NCBI GenBank assembly: GCA_947165805.1 | Contig: CAMVBT010000093.1 | Coordinates: forward strand, 1-8,508 | From: an uncultured Clostridia bacterium | GTDB lineage: Bacteria > Bacillota > Clostridia > Oscillospirales > Ruminococcaceae | Length of the DNA: 8,508 nucleotides | Direction of reading: 5' to 3' | Shown here: positions 1 through 6,763 of the stretch, piece after piece | How the letters are laid out: each line of letters begins with the position of its first letter | How positions within the stretch are numbered: the first letter of the stretch is position 1 | Translations under genes and position numbers: made by a program | Notes under the pieces: generated by a model | Told to the model about the DNA's origin: nothing | The model's input: only the letters and a program-made list of their open reading frames with translations | Database searches by the model: none

Positions 1-31
1 ATAAAGCAAAAAATATAAAAGAGGTAATATT

Positions 32-2640
32 ATGAAATGGACAGGTCTTAACGAATTAAGAGAAAGCTATCTGAAATTCTTCGAGAGCAAGGGACATCTG
101 CGTATGGCGTCCGCTCCGCTGGTGCCGCAGGGCGATAACTCCGTGCTGCTCATCAATGCGGGCATGACTCCGCTCAAGAAGTTTTTCCAGGGCGTGGAGA
201 CTCCCCCTGCCAGAAGTGCATACGCACCCCCGACATCGAGAACGTCGGACACACAGCGCGTCACGGCACATACTTCGAGATGCTCGGAAACTTCTCCTTC
301 GGCGATTACTTCAAGCACGAGGCTACCGCTTGGGCGTGGGAATACCTCACGAAAGTGCTGGAGATCGAGCCCGAAAAGCTCTGGGTAACGATCTATGAAG
401 AGGACGACGAAGCGGGCGATATCTGGGCGGACGAGATAGGAGTTCCGCGCGACCGCATCGTGAAGCTCGGCAAGAAGGACAACTTCTGGGAGCACGGCAG
501 CGGCCCCTGCGGTCCCTGCTCCGAGATACACTTCGACCGCGGCGAGAAGTACGGCCCCTTTGAGAGCTTCGAGCAGGCGGGCGACTGCGACCGTATCATC
601 GAGATATGGAACCTTGTGTTCACGCAGTTCGATAACGACGGAAACGGCAATTACAGCCAGCTCAAGAACAAGAATATAGACACCGGTATGGGTCTCGAGC
701 GCCTTGCCTGCGTTATGCAGGGCGTTGACAATATGTTCGAGGTCGATACCATTCAGAATATCATCAAGCGCATCTGCGCCGTAACGGGCAAGACCTACGG
801 CGCGAACCACAATGACGACGTATCTATCCGCGTCATCACCGACCACGCGAGGGCTACCACATTCATGGTAGGCGACGGCGTTCGTCCCTCCAATGAGGGC
901 AGAGGCTACGTTCTGCGCAGACTTCTGCGCCGCGCTGCGCGTCACGGCAGACTGCTCGGCATGACAAAGCCCTTCCTCACCGAGATCGTCGATCAGGTGA
1001 TCGCGGAGAACAAGACCGCATACCCCGAGCTTGAAGAAAAGAGCGAATATATCAAGAAGGTGATAGCCACCGAGGAGGAAAGCTTCAACAAGACCGTCGA
1101 AAAGGGCTCGCAGCTCCTTAACGAGCTTATCGCGGGTCTCGGCGACAAGGGCGTCCTCAGCGGCGACGACGCGTTCAGACTGCACGACACATACGGCTTC
1201 CCGCTCGATCTCACAAAGGAGATACTCGAGGAAAAGGGTCTCACTCTCGACGAGGAGCGTTTCAGGGAGCTCATGGCGGAGCAGAAGCAGAAAGCCCGCG
1301 CAAATCAGGCGTTCAAGGGCGGCTGGGACGAGGCTTCGATGAACGCGGTATCGGGCTTCAAGACCGAATTTGTCGGCTATAAGTCCCTCACCTCCGAGAC
1401 TAAGCTTCTCGGCATCATCAAGGACGGCGAGGCTGTAAAGAGCTGCGCCGAGGGCGACTCCGTGATAGCTGTCATCGAAAAGACTCCGTTCTACGCGGAA
1501 ATGGGCGGTCAGGTCGGCGATACCGGCGTTATAACCGCCGGTGACAGCGTAATGAACGTAGTCGATACAAAGAAGGCTGCAAGCGGTCAGTTCGTATGCT
1601 ACTGCAACGTGGAGAGCGGCGAGTTCTTCGCTGACGACACCGTGACGGCTTCCGTTGACGCCGAGCGCCGCGGCGCGATCAGGCGCAACCACACCTCCGT
1701 GCATCTGCTGCAGGCGGCTCTGCGCAAGGTGCTGGGCGACCATGTTCATCAGGCGGGCTCCTACGTTGACGAGAAGATCGGCAGATTTGACTTCTCGCAT
1801 TTCAGCGCTATGACCCCCGAGGAGATAGCAAAGACCGAAAAACTCGTAAATGACGAGATATTAAAGGGCATAGACGTTATAACCGAGGAGCTCCCGATCG
1901 AGGAAGCCCGCAAGAAGGGCGCAATGGCGCTGTTCGGCGAGAAGTACGGCGAGGTGGTGCGCGTAGTCAGCACCGCTGACGGCTTCTCCACAGAGTTCTG
2001 CGGCGGTACTCACCTCGATAATACGTCTAAGGCGGGTCTGTTCAAGATAATCTCCGAGTCGTCGGTAGCCTCCGGAGTGCGCCGTATCGAGTGCGTAACG
2101 GGCTACGGAGTCCTCGAAGCTCTCGAAGCTGCGAAGCAGACGATAGCAGGCGCCGCCGACGTCCTCAAGGTACCGAACCCGAATGACCTTATCAGGCGCT
2201 GCGAGGCGGTAGTCTCCGAGCTCTCCGAGGCAAAGAAGGAGATAGACAAGCTGAACAGAAAGCTCTCCGCGAACGCTATGGGCGACCTCACAGCCAACGC
2301 TGCCGAGATAAAGGGCATCAAGGTGTTCTCCGCGTCCCTTGAAGGTACCGTGGGCGATAACCTCCGCAAGGCGGGTGACGATATCAGGTCGAAGTATGAC
2401 AGCTTCGTGGCAGTTCTCGCGGGCTATGCCGACGGCAAGGGCAACTTCCTCTGCATCTGCAGCAAGGAAGCGATAGAAAAGGGCGCAAACGCCGGACAGA
2501 TCGTAAAGCAGATCGCCGCGATAGCAGGCGGCAAGGGAGGCGGAAAGCCCGACAGTGCTATGGCGGGCATCGCCGATCTCTCGAAGATACCCGAGGCTCT
2601 CGCAGCTCTCGGCGGCATAGTTTCGGATATGCTCGGCTGA
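32..2640 (+). CDS. alaS: Alanyl-tRNA synthetase (AlaRS), reading frame interrupted near base 205
   Basis: Cytoplasmic class II synthetase that charges tRNA-Ala and clears mischarged Ser/Gly. The start at 32 follows GAGGT at 21-25 with 6-nt spacing. The first frame gives a typical AlaRS N-terminus ([17 protein letters not shown], then [12 protein letters not shown]) up to about base 207. From base 208 the protein continues one frame over with [14 protein letters not shown] and [12 protein letters not shown]. Restoring about 19 nt gives 875 residues, the usual family length. In that numbering: class II motif 3 GMGLERL 225-231, editing-domain [13 protein letters not shown] 493-505, zinc-site HTSVH 560-564 and CGGTH 663-667, and C-terminal [11 protein letters not shown] 842-852. 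All are intact, so only the N-terminal aminoacylation domain is damaged. AlaRS is essential, so an assembly or sequencing error is likelier than a true pseudogene. Without correction, the longest ATG-started product would begin at 280 and lack the first 89 residues. Confidence 0.95.
200..210 (+). other. Frame-break junction inside alaS (apparent ~19-nt deletion)
   Basis: Frame 2 reads G-V-E-T-P-P up to the C-run at 203-207. Frame 1 resumes with TGC CAG AAG TGC (C-Q-K-C) at 208. Related clostridial AlaRS proteins have six residues between PP and CQKC, of the type x-K/R-R-V-T-T. Those are missing here, which corresponds to 19 nt and exactly explains the frame change. The break lies in a run of five C, a plausible slippage or misassembly point. 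Confidence 0.85.
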
Positions 2641-2684
2641 CCCTGCCTGTCCGGACAGCCGGTTTGCCGGAATAATAAAAATAA

Positions 2685-2717
2685 CTGCTCCTTTCGGGAC
2701 TGAAAGGAGCAGTTTTT
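2685..2717. terminator. Bidirectional intrinsic terminator between alaS and the convergent glycosyltransferase gene
   Basis: A perfect 11-bp stem (CTGCTCCTTTC at 2685-2695 with GAAAGGAGCAG at 2702-2712) has a 6-nt loop, GGGACT. It is followed on the plus strand by five T (2713-2717), so it should end alaS transcripts. On the minus strand the same stem is followed by the complement of 2671-2684, which reads TTATTTTTATTATT, so it should also end the operon coming from the right. The TAA stop of the glycosyltransferase (2716-2718) lies within the plus-strand T tract, so the terminator sits directly against that gene's end. Confidence 0.9.
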
Positions 2718-3720
2718 ATGTACTTACGCTGTTGGCGTTTGTATGGCGGGTACCGAGCCTGTAATAGAGCCGCTTGCCGAAATATGAGACAAGGGCGGCA
2801 AGTCTGGCTTTCCTGCGGCCGTGCGGGTCGGTCATGACGATGAAGCGAATGTGCTTCATCTCCTGCCACGCGTTGTCCGCGAGGTCTTTGTTTTCCGGGA
2901 CTGTATAGTTATTGATGAAGATGTGCGCGTACATACTGTATCTGCGGCATTCCACAGCCTTCCGCAGGTCGGGCATCGCGGCGCATACACCGTCTTTCAG
3001 GGACTCCACCACATACGCGGCATCATTGTAGTAACTGCGCGGTTTATTCTTATTATGCAGTATGCTGCCGCTGCGCTGAACGTAGAAGTATGTCGTTCTC
3101 GGCGAAAAGACGACACGCCTGCTTTTCAGGAAGGCCTTGTATATTGTCATGACGTCCTCATGCACCCTTCCCGCCGGGAAGGTGATACCCGCAAAAACCG
3201 AAGCCCTGAACAGCTTAGCGAAGCTTGCCGAATCGAAATGATCCTGATAGATAAAATCGGCGAGCGCGTCGTGCGCACTCATTACCGCCTGCGCTTTCAT
3301 CTTCCTGTACGGCGAAGGGCCTGTCCTTATGCCCGCATCTTCTTCATAAGCGTACAGATAGTCACAGACAGAAATATCACAGTCCTGTTCTTCCGTAAGC
3401 GCTTCATAAAGCCCCGAGATATGATCCTCGCTGATATAATCGTCGCTGTCGATGAAAGTGATATAATCGCCGTGAGCCGCGGCAAGTCCGGCATTGCGTG
3501 CGTCGGACAGACCGCCGTTCGGCTTGTGGATCACAGTTACCCGTGCGTCACGGCGGGCGTATTCGTCGCACATCTCGCCGCAGCGGTCGGGTGAGCCGTC
3601 GTCCACAAGTATGATCTCAAGCTCGGTATATACCTGCGCAAGAACTCCGTCAACGCAGCGCGCGAGATATTTTTCGACCTTATATATAGGAATAATGACC
3701 GATATAAGCTCTCTGCCCAT
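2716..3720 (-). CDS. Family 2 glycosyltransferase (GT-A fold), likely surface or exopolysaccharide type
   Basis: Predicted 334-residue cytoplasmic enzyme that transfers a sugar from a nucleotide donor. Family-2 hallmarks are clear: ISVIIPIYKVEKYL (6-19), VDDGSPD (39-45) with the nucleotide-binding aspartates, NGGLSDARN (68-76), the metal-binding DSDD (91-94), and a later HED (187-189) followed by YFYVQRSGSI (211-220), as in EpsJ/capsule-type enzymes. No transmembrane segment is seen, so it is not a processive synthase. The start at 3720 was chosen because MGRELISVIIP is where family homology begins and GGGGA lies just upstream. The longer frame to 3783 would overlap the upstream gene by 47 nt and add 21 residues without homology. 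It lies 16 nt after the diguanylate cyclase stop, so the two are probably co-transcribed. The donor and acceptor sugars cannot be told from sequence. Confidence 0.9.
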   Translation of the reverse strand: MGRELISVIIPIYKVEKYLARCVDGVLAQVYTELEIILVDDGSPDRCGEMCDEYARRDARVTVIHKPNGGLSDARNAGLAAAHGDYITFIDSDDYISEDHISGLYEALTEEQDCDISVCDYLYAYEEDAGIRTGPSPYRKMKAQAVMSAHDALADFIYQDHFDSASFAKLFRASVFAGITFPAGRVHEDVMTIYKAFLKSRRVVFSPRTTYFYVQRSGSILHNKNKPRSYYNDAAYVVESLKDGVCAAMPDLRKAVECRRYSMYAHIFINNYTVPENKDLADNAWQEMKHIRFIVMTDPHGRRKARLAALVSYFGKRLYYRLGTRHTNANSVST

Positions 3721-3736
3721 GTTCTGTCCCCGTTTT

Positions 3737-5221
3737 TCACTTGTCGCTGCTGCGGTGCCGTCTGTCCTTGCCCGAAGCGACATAATAGCGGTCCTTGAAT
3801 TCGTACATCCTGCGGTCGGCCTCCTTGAGCACCGAGCCTATATCGGAGTTGCCCTTCGCGGAGCCCATTCCGTAGGAAATCGACAGGCCGTTTATGTATT
3901 TGCCCTTGTATCCGGCGGCCATTTTCTCGAGCCTTCTGAAACAGCTCACCACATCTCTGCTGTCATTGGTCAGTATCACGCAGAACTCGTCGCCGCCGAG
4001 ACGGAATATGTCTTCCGCGTTGTCAAACGCCGAGCGTATGCACTCTCCGGCTGCGATTATAAGCTCGTCGCCGGCTTCGTGACCGTTGGTGTCGTTCACG
4101 GTTTTCAGGCCGTTCACATCGAACATGATGACGCTGCAGTTCTCGGGCATCTCCGCTTCGAGCCTGTCGAGCATCTCGGAATAGGCGCGGCGGTTCTTCA
4201 GCCCGGTCATCTCGTCGTAGTAGGCGTAGTGAGTCTGTATATCCGCTATTTCCTTCATTTTCTCCGCAAGCACGCTCTTGCTGTTTGAGCGTACCATCAG
4301 GGCTATCAGTATCATTATGATGAACGCCGCGGCCAGTATCATCAGCAGCAGCGGCAGGCTCATGCGGCTGAATATCGGGGTCGTGTCTATGACGGACAGG
4401 CACATCCAGTCATTTTCAACAGGCTGGGCATATACAAAATATCTTTCTTTGGAGAAGGACACTTCAAAGAAGTTCTCATGGGACATAGTGAGCTGCTCGG
4501 CTATCGCGTGTCCGAGGGTGCCTTTTTCGCTCATGTAGTGCTTGTTTATCTCATTCCTGTCGGAATGGGCAATTACTCTGGAATCGCGGTCGAGAATGAT
4601 CTCCATATCGGAGGCGCTGTCCGCTGCGAGCTGTTCGGTAAGGAGCTGCAGCTCCACGAGCGAGAAGTCCAGCGCGACCACGCTCTTCCCGTCGCGAAGT
4701 GTCTTGGCGAGCGTTATCGTGATATTTCCGGTCTGCGCGTCGAGGTATGGCTCGACAACGACGACATTGCCGCCGCCCGCTGTCGCTTCGATGTACCACG
4801 GCCTTTCGGTCGGGACGTAGTCCGCGTCGGGCTCCCAGCCCGAGCCGTCGAGGTATTCGCCGTTTATGAAGCCGTATATGCCGGTGGAATCGCCGGTAAG
4901 TATCTGAGCCACACCCGCGGTCTGGTTCACGAGGCAGTCGAGGATATCGCTCTGCGGGCTTTCGTTTTCCATCATACTGTCGAGCGTATATCCCGTCATT
5001 GTTATGACGTTCACGCCGGTCGACAGGTACTTGTCTATACGGTCGGCCGAGCTTACCGCGTCGAGCTCGCCCTTGTTTATTATGTTGCTCCGGGTCTCGG
5101 AATACAGCATGACATAATAAATGATAATGATGCCCACAAAGAATAGCACGAGCAGCACCGCGACTATCATATTCTGTTTTGCCGACAGGCTCACCCGTCC
5201 GATCTCAGGATCCTTTTCCAT
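3737..5221 (-). CDS. Membrane-bound diguanylate cyclase with extracellular dCache sensor and C-terminal GGDEF domain
   Basis: Predicted 494-residue protein making c-di-GMP from two GTP under control of an extracellular ligand. Order: short cytoplasmic tail, transmembrane helix about 17-39, extracellular double-Cache sensor about 42-271 (RPWYIEA at 140-146), second helix about 288-310, linker, then GGDEF domain. Active-site features are intact: YDEMTGLKNRRAY (335-347), FDVNGLKTVND (367-377), NGHEAGD (379-385), RLGGDEF (407-413) and ADRRMYEFK (468-476). The inhibitory I-site RxxD normally nine residues before GGDEF is absent (D400 and E403 occupy the R and D positions), so c-di-GMP feedback through that site is not expected. 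The start at 5221 has CGGAG 9 nt upstream. An in-frame ATG at 5263 would add 14 residues but has no good ribosome site. The downstream glycosyltransferase is a plausible operon partner. Confidence 0.92.
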   Translation of the reverse strand: MEKDPEIGRVSLSAKQNMIVAVLLVLFFVGIIIIYYVMLYSETRSNIINKGELDAVSSADRIDKYLSTGVNVITMTGYTLDSMMENESPQSDILDCLVNQTAGVAQILTGDSTGIYGFINGEYLDGSGWEPDADYVPTERPWYIEATAGGGNVVVVEPYLDAQTGNITITLAKTLRDGKSVVALDFSLVELQLLTEQLAADSASDMEIILDRDSRVIAHSDRNEINKHYMSEKGTLGHAIAEQLTMSHENFFEVSFSKERYFVYAQPVENDWMCLSVIDTTPIFSRMSLPLLLMILAAAFIIMILIALMVRSNSKSVLAEKMKEIADIQTHYAYYDEMTGLKNRRAYSEMLDRLEAEMPENCSVIMFDVNGLKTVNDTNGHEAGDELIIAAGECIRSAFDNAEDIFRLGGDEFCVILTNDSRDVVSCFRRLEKMAAGYKGKYINGLSISYGMGSAKGNSDIGSVLKEADRRMYEFKDRYYVASGKDRRHRSSDK

Positions 5222-5230
5222 GTCTGTGAT

Positions 5231-5235
5231 CTCCG
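5231..5235 (-). promoter_or_regulatory. Ribosome binding site that decides the cyclase start
   Basis: CGGAG on the minus strand lies 9 nt before the ATG at 5221. The alternative in-frame ATG at 5263 is preceded by GCACATGGACGTGTA, with no comparable purine-rich site. This favours the 494-residue form over the 508-residue form. Confidence 0.55.
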
Positions 5236-5299
5236 TGCAGTAAAGAATAGGGGCAACGATCATTACACGTCCATGTGCGGAATATTTTACACCATTTTT

Positions 5300-5328
5300 A
5301 TTATATCACAGTATTCGCAGGATTGCAA
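5300..5328 (-). promoter_or_regulatory. Sigma-A-type promoter for the cyclase/glycosyltransferase operon
   Basis: Reading the minus strand, TTGCAA (5328-5323, 4 of 6 to TTGACA) and a perfect TATAAT (5305-5300) are separated by 17 nt. A TGn extended -10 element (TGATATAAT) precedes the -10 box. Transcription should start near 5293, leaving a leader of about 70 nt before the ATG at 5221. The element lies in the 149-nt gap after the aldo/keto reductase. No convincing terminator is seen there, so some read-through from that gene is possible. Confidence 0.7.
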
Positions 5329-5370
5329 GTTTTTCAGCTATTTCGGTATAAAATGACAAAAAACGGTCAA

Positions 5371-6492
5371 TCACTTGTCAAACATTGCGGAGGCGTCCTT
5401 CAGCAGTTCGATTATCGGGAGATGCTGAGGACATACGCCCTCGCACTGTCCGCAGCCGAGGCAGTCGGAGGCGCGCGCGGCGGGAACTATGTGGGTGTTG
5501 TAGTAATTCTTCGCTCTCCAGTCCTCCTTGTACTGCCGGACGCTGTTGACCAGCGAGAATATGTCGGGTATCTTTATTCCCATAGGGCAGCCGTCTGTGC
5601 AGTAGCGGCAGCCCGTACAGCCTATGGTCGGCGTACCGAGCAGTATGGCTGTGGCTCGTTTTATCAGCTCGCACTCGCTGTCGGACAGCGGCTCGAAGTG
5701 CGTGAACGTATCCACGTTGTCTGCCATCTGTGTCTCGTCGGACATTCCCGAGAGTATGGTCATCACTCCCAGCAGCGATCCGACGAACCTCAGCGCCCAC
5801 GATGCCGCCGAAGCCCCCGGTCTCGCGGCTCCGAACATCTCAAGTATCTCCGGCACCGGGTTTGCGAGGGCGCCGCCCTTGACCGGCTCCATTATTATCA
5901 TTGGGATACCGCGCTCAAGCAGTATGTCATAGAGCCTGCCCGACTGCACGACGGGGTTGTTCCAGTCGGCGTAGTTGAGCTGTATCTGCACGAATTCGAC
6001 CTCGGGGTGATCGTCGAGCACCTTTTCGAGCAGCGCCGGAGTCCCGTGGAACGAAAAGCCGAGGTGCTTTATCTGTCCCAGCTCTTTTTTCTTCATTCCC
6101 CACCCGAAGCAGTCGAATTTTTCGTATGTATCGTAGTTGTTTCCTTCCTCCAAAGCATGCATCAGATAGAAGTCAAAATAATCGACGCCGGCGCGCCCGC
6201 GCTGCTCGTCGAATATCCTGTCCCTGTCTTCGGCGCACTTTATGCTCCACGCCGGGAGCTTGGTCGCAAGTGTGAAGCTGTCACGCGGGTAGCGCTTCAC
6301 TATGCACTCTCTCGCGGCGACCTCGGACTTGCCGCCGTGATATACATAGGCGGTGTCAAAATATGTGAGCCCCGCCGCCATGTACATATCGACCATTCTG
6401 CAGACAGCGTCAAGGTCGATCTCGTTATCCTTCTGCGGAAGTCTCATCAGTCCGAAGCCGAGCTTCGGCATTTTTGTCAGGTCGATAACCAT
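5371..6492 (-). CDS. Aldo/keto reductase with two C-terminal 4Fe-4S clusters
   Basis: Predicted 373-residue cytoplasmic oxidoreductase of the ferredoxin-fused aldo/keto reductase type (COG1453-like). The N-terminal barrel starts with KLGFGLMRLP (10-19). The aldo/keto reductase catalytic tetrad is readable as D46 and Y51 (FDTAYVY), K78 (ATKLP) and H112 (YLMHAL). After the barrel come two CxxCxxCxxxCP motifs: C292, C295, C298, C302 and C344, C347, C350, C354, each expected to hold a 4Fe-4S cluster. This suggests electron exchange between a nicotinamide-linked carbonyl/alcohol reaction and a ferredoxin-like carrier, typical of anaerobes; the substrate is unknown. The start at 6492 is well supported by AAAAGGAG seven nt upstream. 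It is divergent from the symporter gene, and its own promoter is at 6566-6594. Confidence 0.93.
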   Translation of the reverse strand: MVIDLTKMPKLGFGLMRLPQKDNEIDLDAVCRMVDMYMAAGLTYFDTAYVYHGGKSEVAARECIVKRYPRDSFTLATKLPAWSIKCAEDRDRIFDEQRGRAGVDYFDFYLMHALEEGNNYDTYEKFDCFGWGMKKKELGQIKHLGFSFHGTPALLEKVLDDHPEVEFVQIQLNYADWNNPVVQSGRLYDILLERGIPMIIMEPVKGGALANPVPEILEMFGAARPGASAASWALRFVGSLLGVMTILSGMSDETQMADNVDTFTHFEPLSDSECELIKRATAILLGTPTIGCTGCRYCTDGCPMGIKIPDIFSLVNSVRQYKEDWRAKNYYNTHIVPAARASDCLGCGQCEGVCPQHLPIIELLKDASAMFDK

Positions 6493-6565
6493 ACAATACT
6501 CCTTTTCCGTAACGTTTTCCGGTCGTGCTGCCGCTGTACGCGCGGCAAGCCTTGATGATACCTAC

Positions 6566-6594
6566 ATTTTATCACATTTTTATGATATAATCAA
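6566..6594 (-). promoter_or_regulatory. Promoter for the aldo/keto reductase
   Basis: On the minus strand, TTGATT (6594-6589, 4 of 6 to TTGACA) and TAAAAT (6571-6566, 5 of 6 to TATAAT) are 17 nt apart. The -10 box is preceded by TGA, giving a TGn extended element. The predicted start near 6559 leaves a leader of about 66 nt. Within that leader a 6-bp hairpin (TGCCGC/GCGGCA, 6529-6547, 7-nt loop) precedes the ribosome site; its role is unknown. Confidence 0.6.
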
Positions 6595-6663
6595 TGAAAA
6601 TCCGATGAAATGAACGCGCTCCGCGAAAAAATTTTCAGAAGCGGAAAAAACTGTCTCAAATGC

Positions 6664-6692
6664 TTGACCGCAACGGAAAAATATGTTATAAT
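6664..6692 (+). promoter_or_regulatory. Strong promoter for the putP transcript
   Basis: TTGACC (6664-6669, 5 of 6) and a perfect TATAAT (6687-6692) are separated by exactly 17 nt, with a TGT extended element just before the -10. A-tracts at 6626-6631 and 6645-6650 lie upstream of the -35 and may act as an UP element. Transcription should begin near 6699, giving a leader of about 60 nt that contains a short reading frame and a palindrome. Confidence 0.8.
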
Positions 6693-6715
6693 ATTTACTT
6701 GTTGAACGGAGCATT

Positions 6716-6763
6716 ATGCCCCTGCGATTTTATGTATTAATACATCAAAGGAGAAAACCATGA
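6716..6763 (+). CDS. Possible 15-residue leader peptide MPLRFYVLIHQRRKP overlapping the putP start
   Basis: An ATG at 6716 is preceded by CGGAG (6707-6711) with 4-nt spacing. It opens a frame of 15 codons that ends with CCA TGA. The TGA (6761-6763) overlaps the putP ATG (6760-6762) as ATGA, the classic arrangement for translational coupling. The last sense codon is proline, immediately before the stop, a context known from TnaC to favour ribosome stalling at termination. The frame runs through the palindrome at 6732-6745 and through the putP ribosome site (6747-6753). No protein family is recognised; the frame could be fortuitous because it is so short and its ribosome site is close to the ATG. 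Confidence 0.35.
   Translation: MPLRFYVLIHQRRKP
6732..6745. promoter_or_regulatory. 14-bp perfect palindrome in the putP leader
   Basis: ATGTATTAATACAT equals its own reverse complement. It lies inside the predicted transcript and ends 1 nt before the putP ribosome site AAAGGAG (6747-6753). It could be an A+T-rich operator for a dimeric repressor, or a 5-bp RNA hairpin (ATGTA/TACAT, loop TTAA) next to the ribosome site. Its role is inferred only from position. Confidence 0.4.

Noticed and set aside
200..210. Programmed ribosomal frameshift in alaS
   Set aside because: A -1 shift at the C-run would rejoin the frames but leave out six conserved residues. There is no canonical slippery heptamer, and no such control is known for alaS.
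67..1800. 577-codon open frame antisense to alaS
   Set aside because: Its codons run opposite a gene with strong AlaRS homology throughout. It arises from the high G+C third-position bias and has no recognisable domain or ribosome site.
2647..2670. 12-bp palindrome CTGTCCGGACAG followed by CCGG at exact 8-nt steps (2651, 2659, 2667)
   Set aside because: Very short, with no following T tract, and just before a much stronger terminator; probably chance or a minor accessory structure at the alaS 3' end.
3721..3783. Longer glycosyltransferase start adding 21 residues
   Set aside because: The extension has no family homology and would overlap the cyclase coding end; ATG at 3720 with GGGGA upstream fits better.
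2821..4288. Two plus-strand frames of 257 and 264 codons opposite the glycosyltransferase and cyclase
   Set aside because: Both are mirror frames of well-supported minus-strand genes and have no recognisable protein features.
5354..5370. Possible terminator after the aldo/keto reductase (TGAC/GTCA around an A-run)
   Set aside because: The stem is only about 4 bp and the T-rich stretch lies in the loop, so it is not a credible intrinsic terminator.
5275..6555. 426-codon plus-strand open frame opposite the aldo/keto reductase
   Set aside because: It covers a clear reductase gene on the other strand, shows no domain, and starts within the cyclase leader. It is a shadow frame.
6583..6591. Plus-strand TGATATAAT upstream of the main putP promoter
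   Set aside because: No acceptable -35 at 16-18 nt upstream (TACATT), and a better promoter lies about 100 nt downstream.
6620..6645. TCCGC/GCGGA inverted repeat around an A/T-rich core in the divergent region
   Set aside because: Not followed by a T tract on either strand and no known operator match; the A-tracts are more simply read as an UP-like element of the putP promoter.
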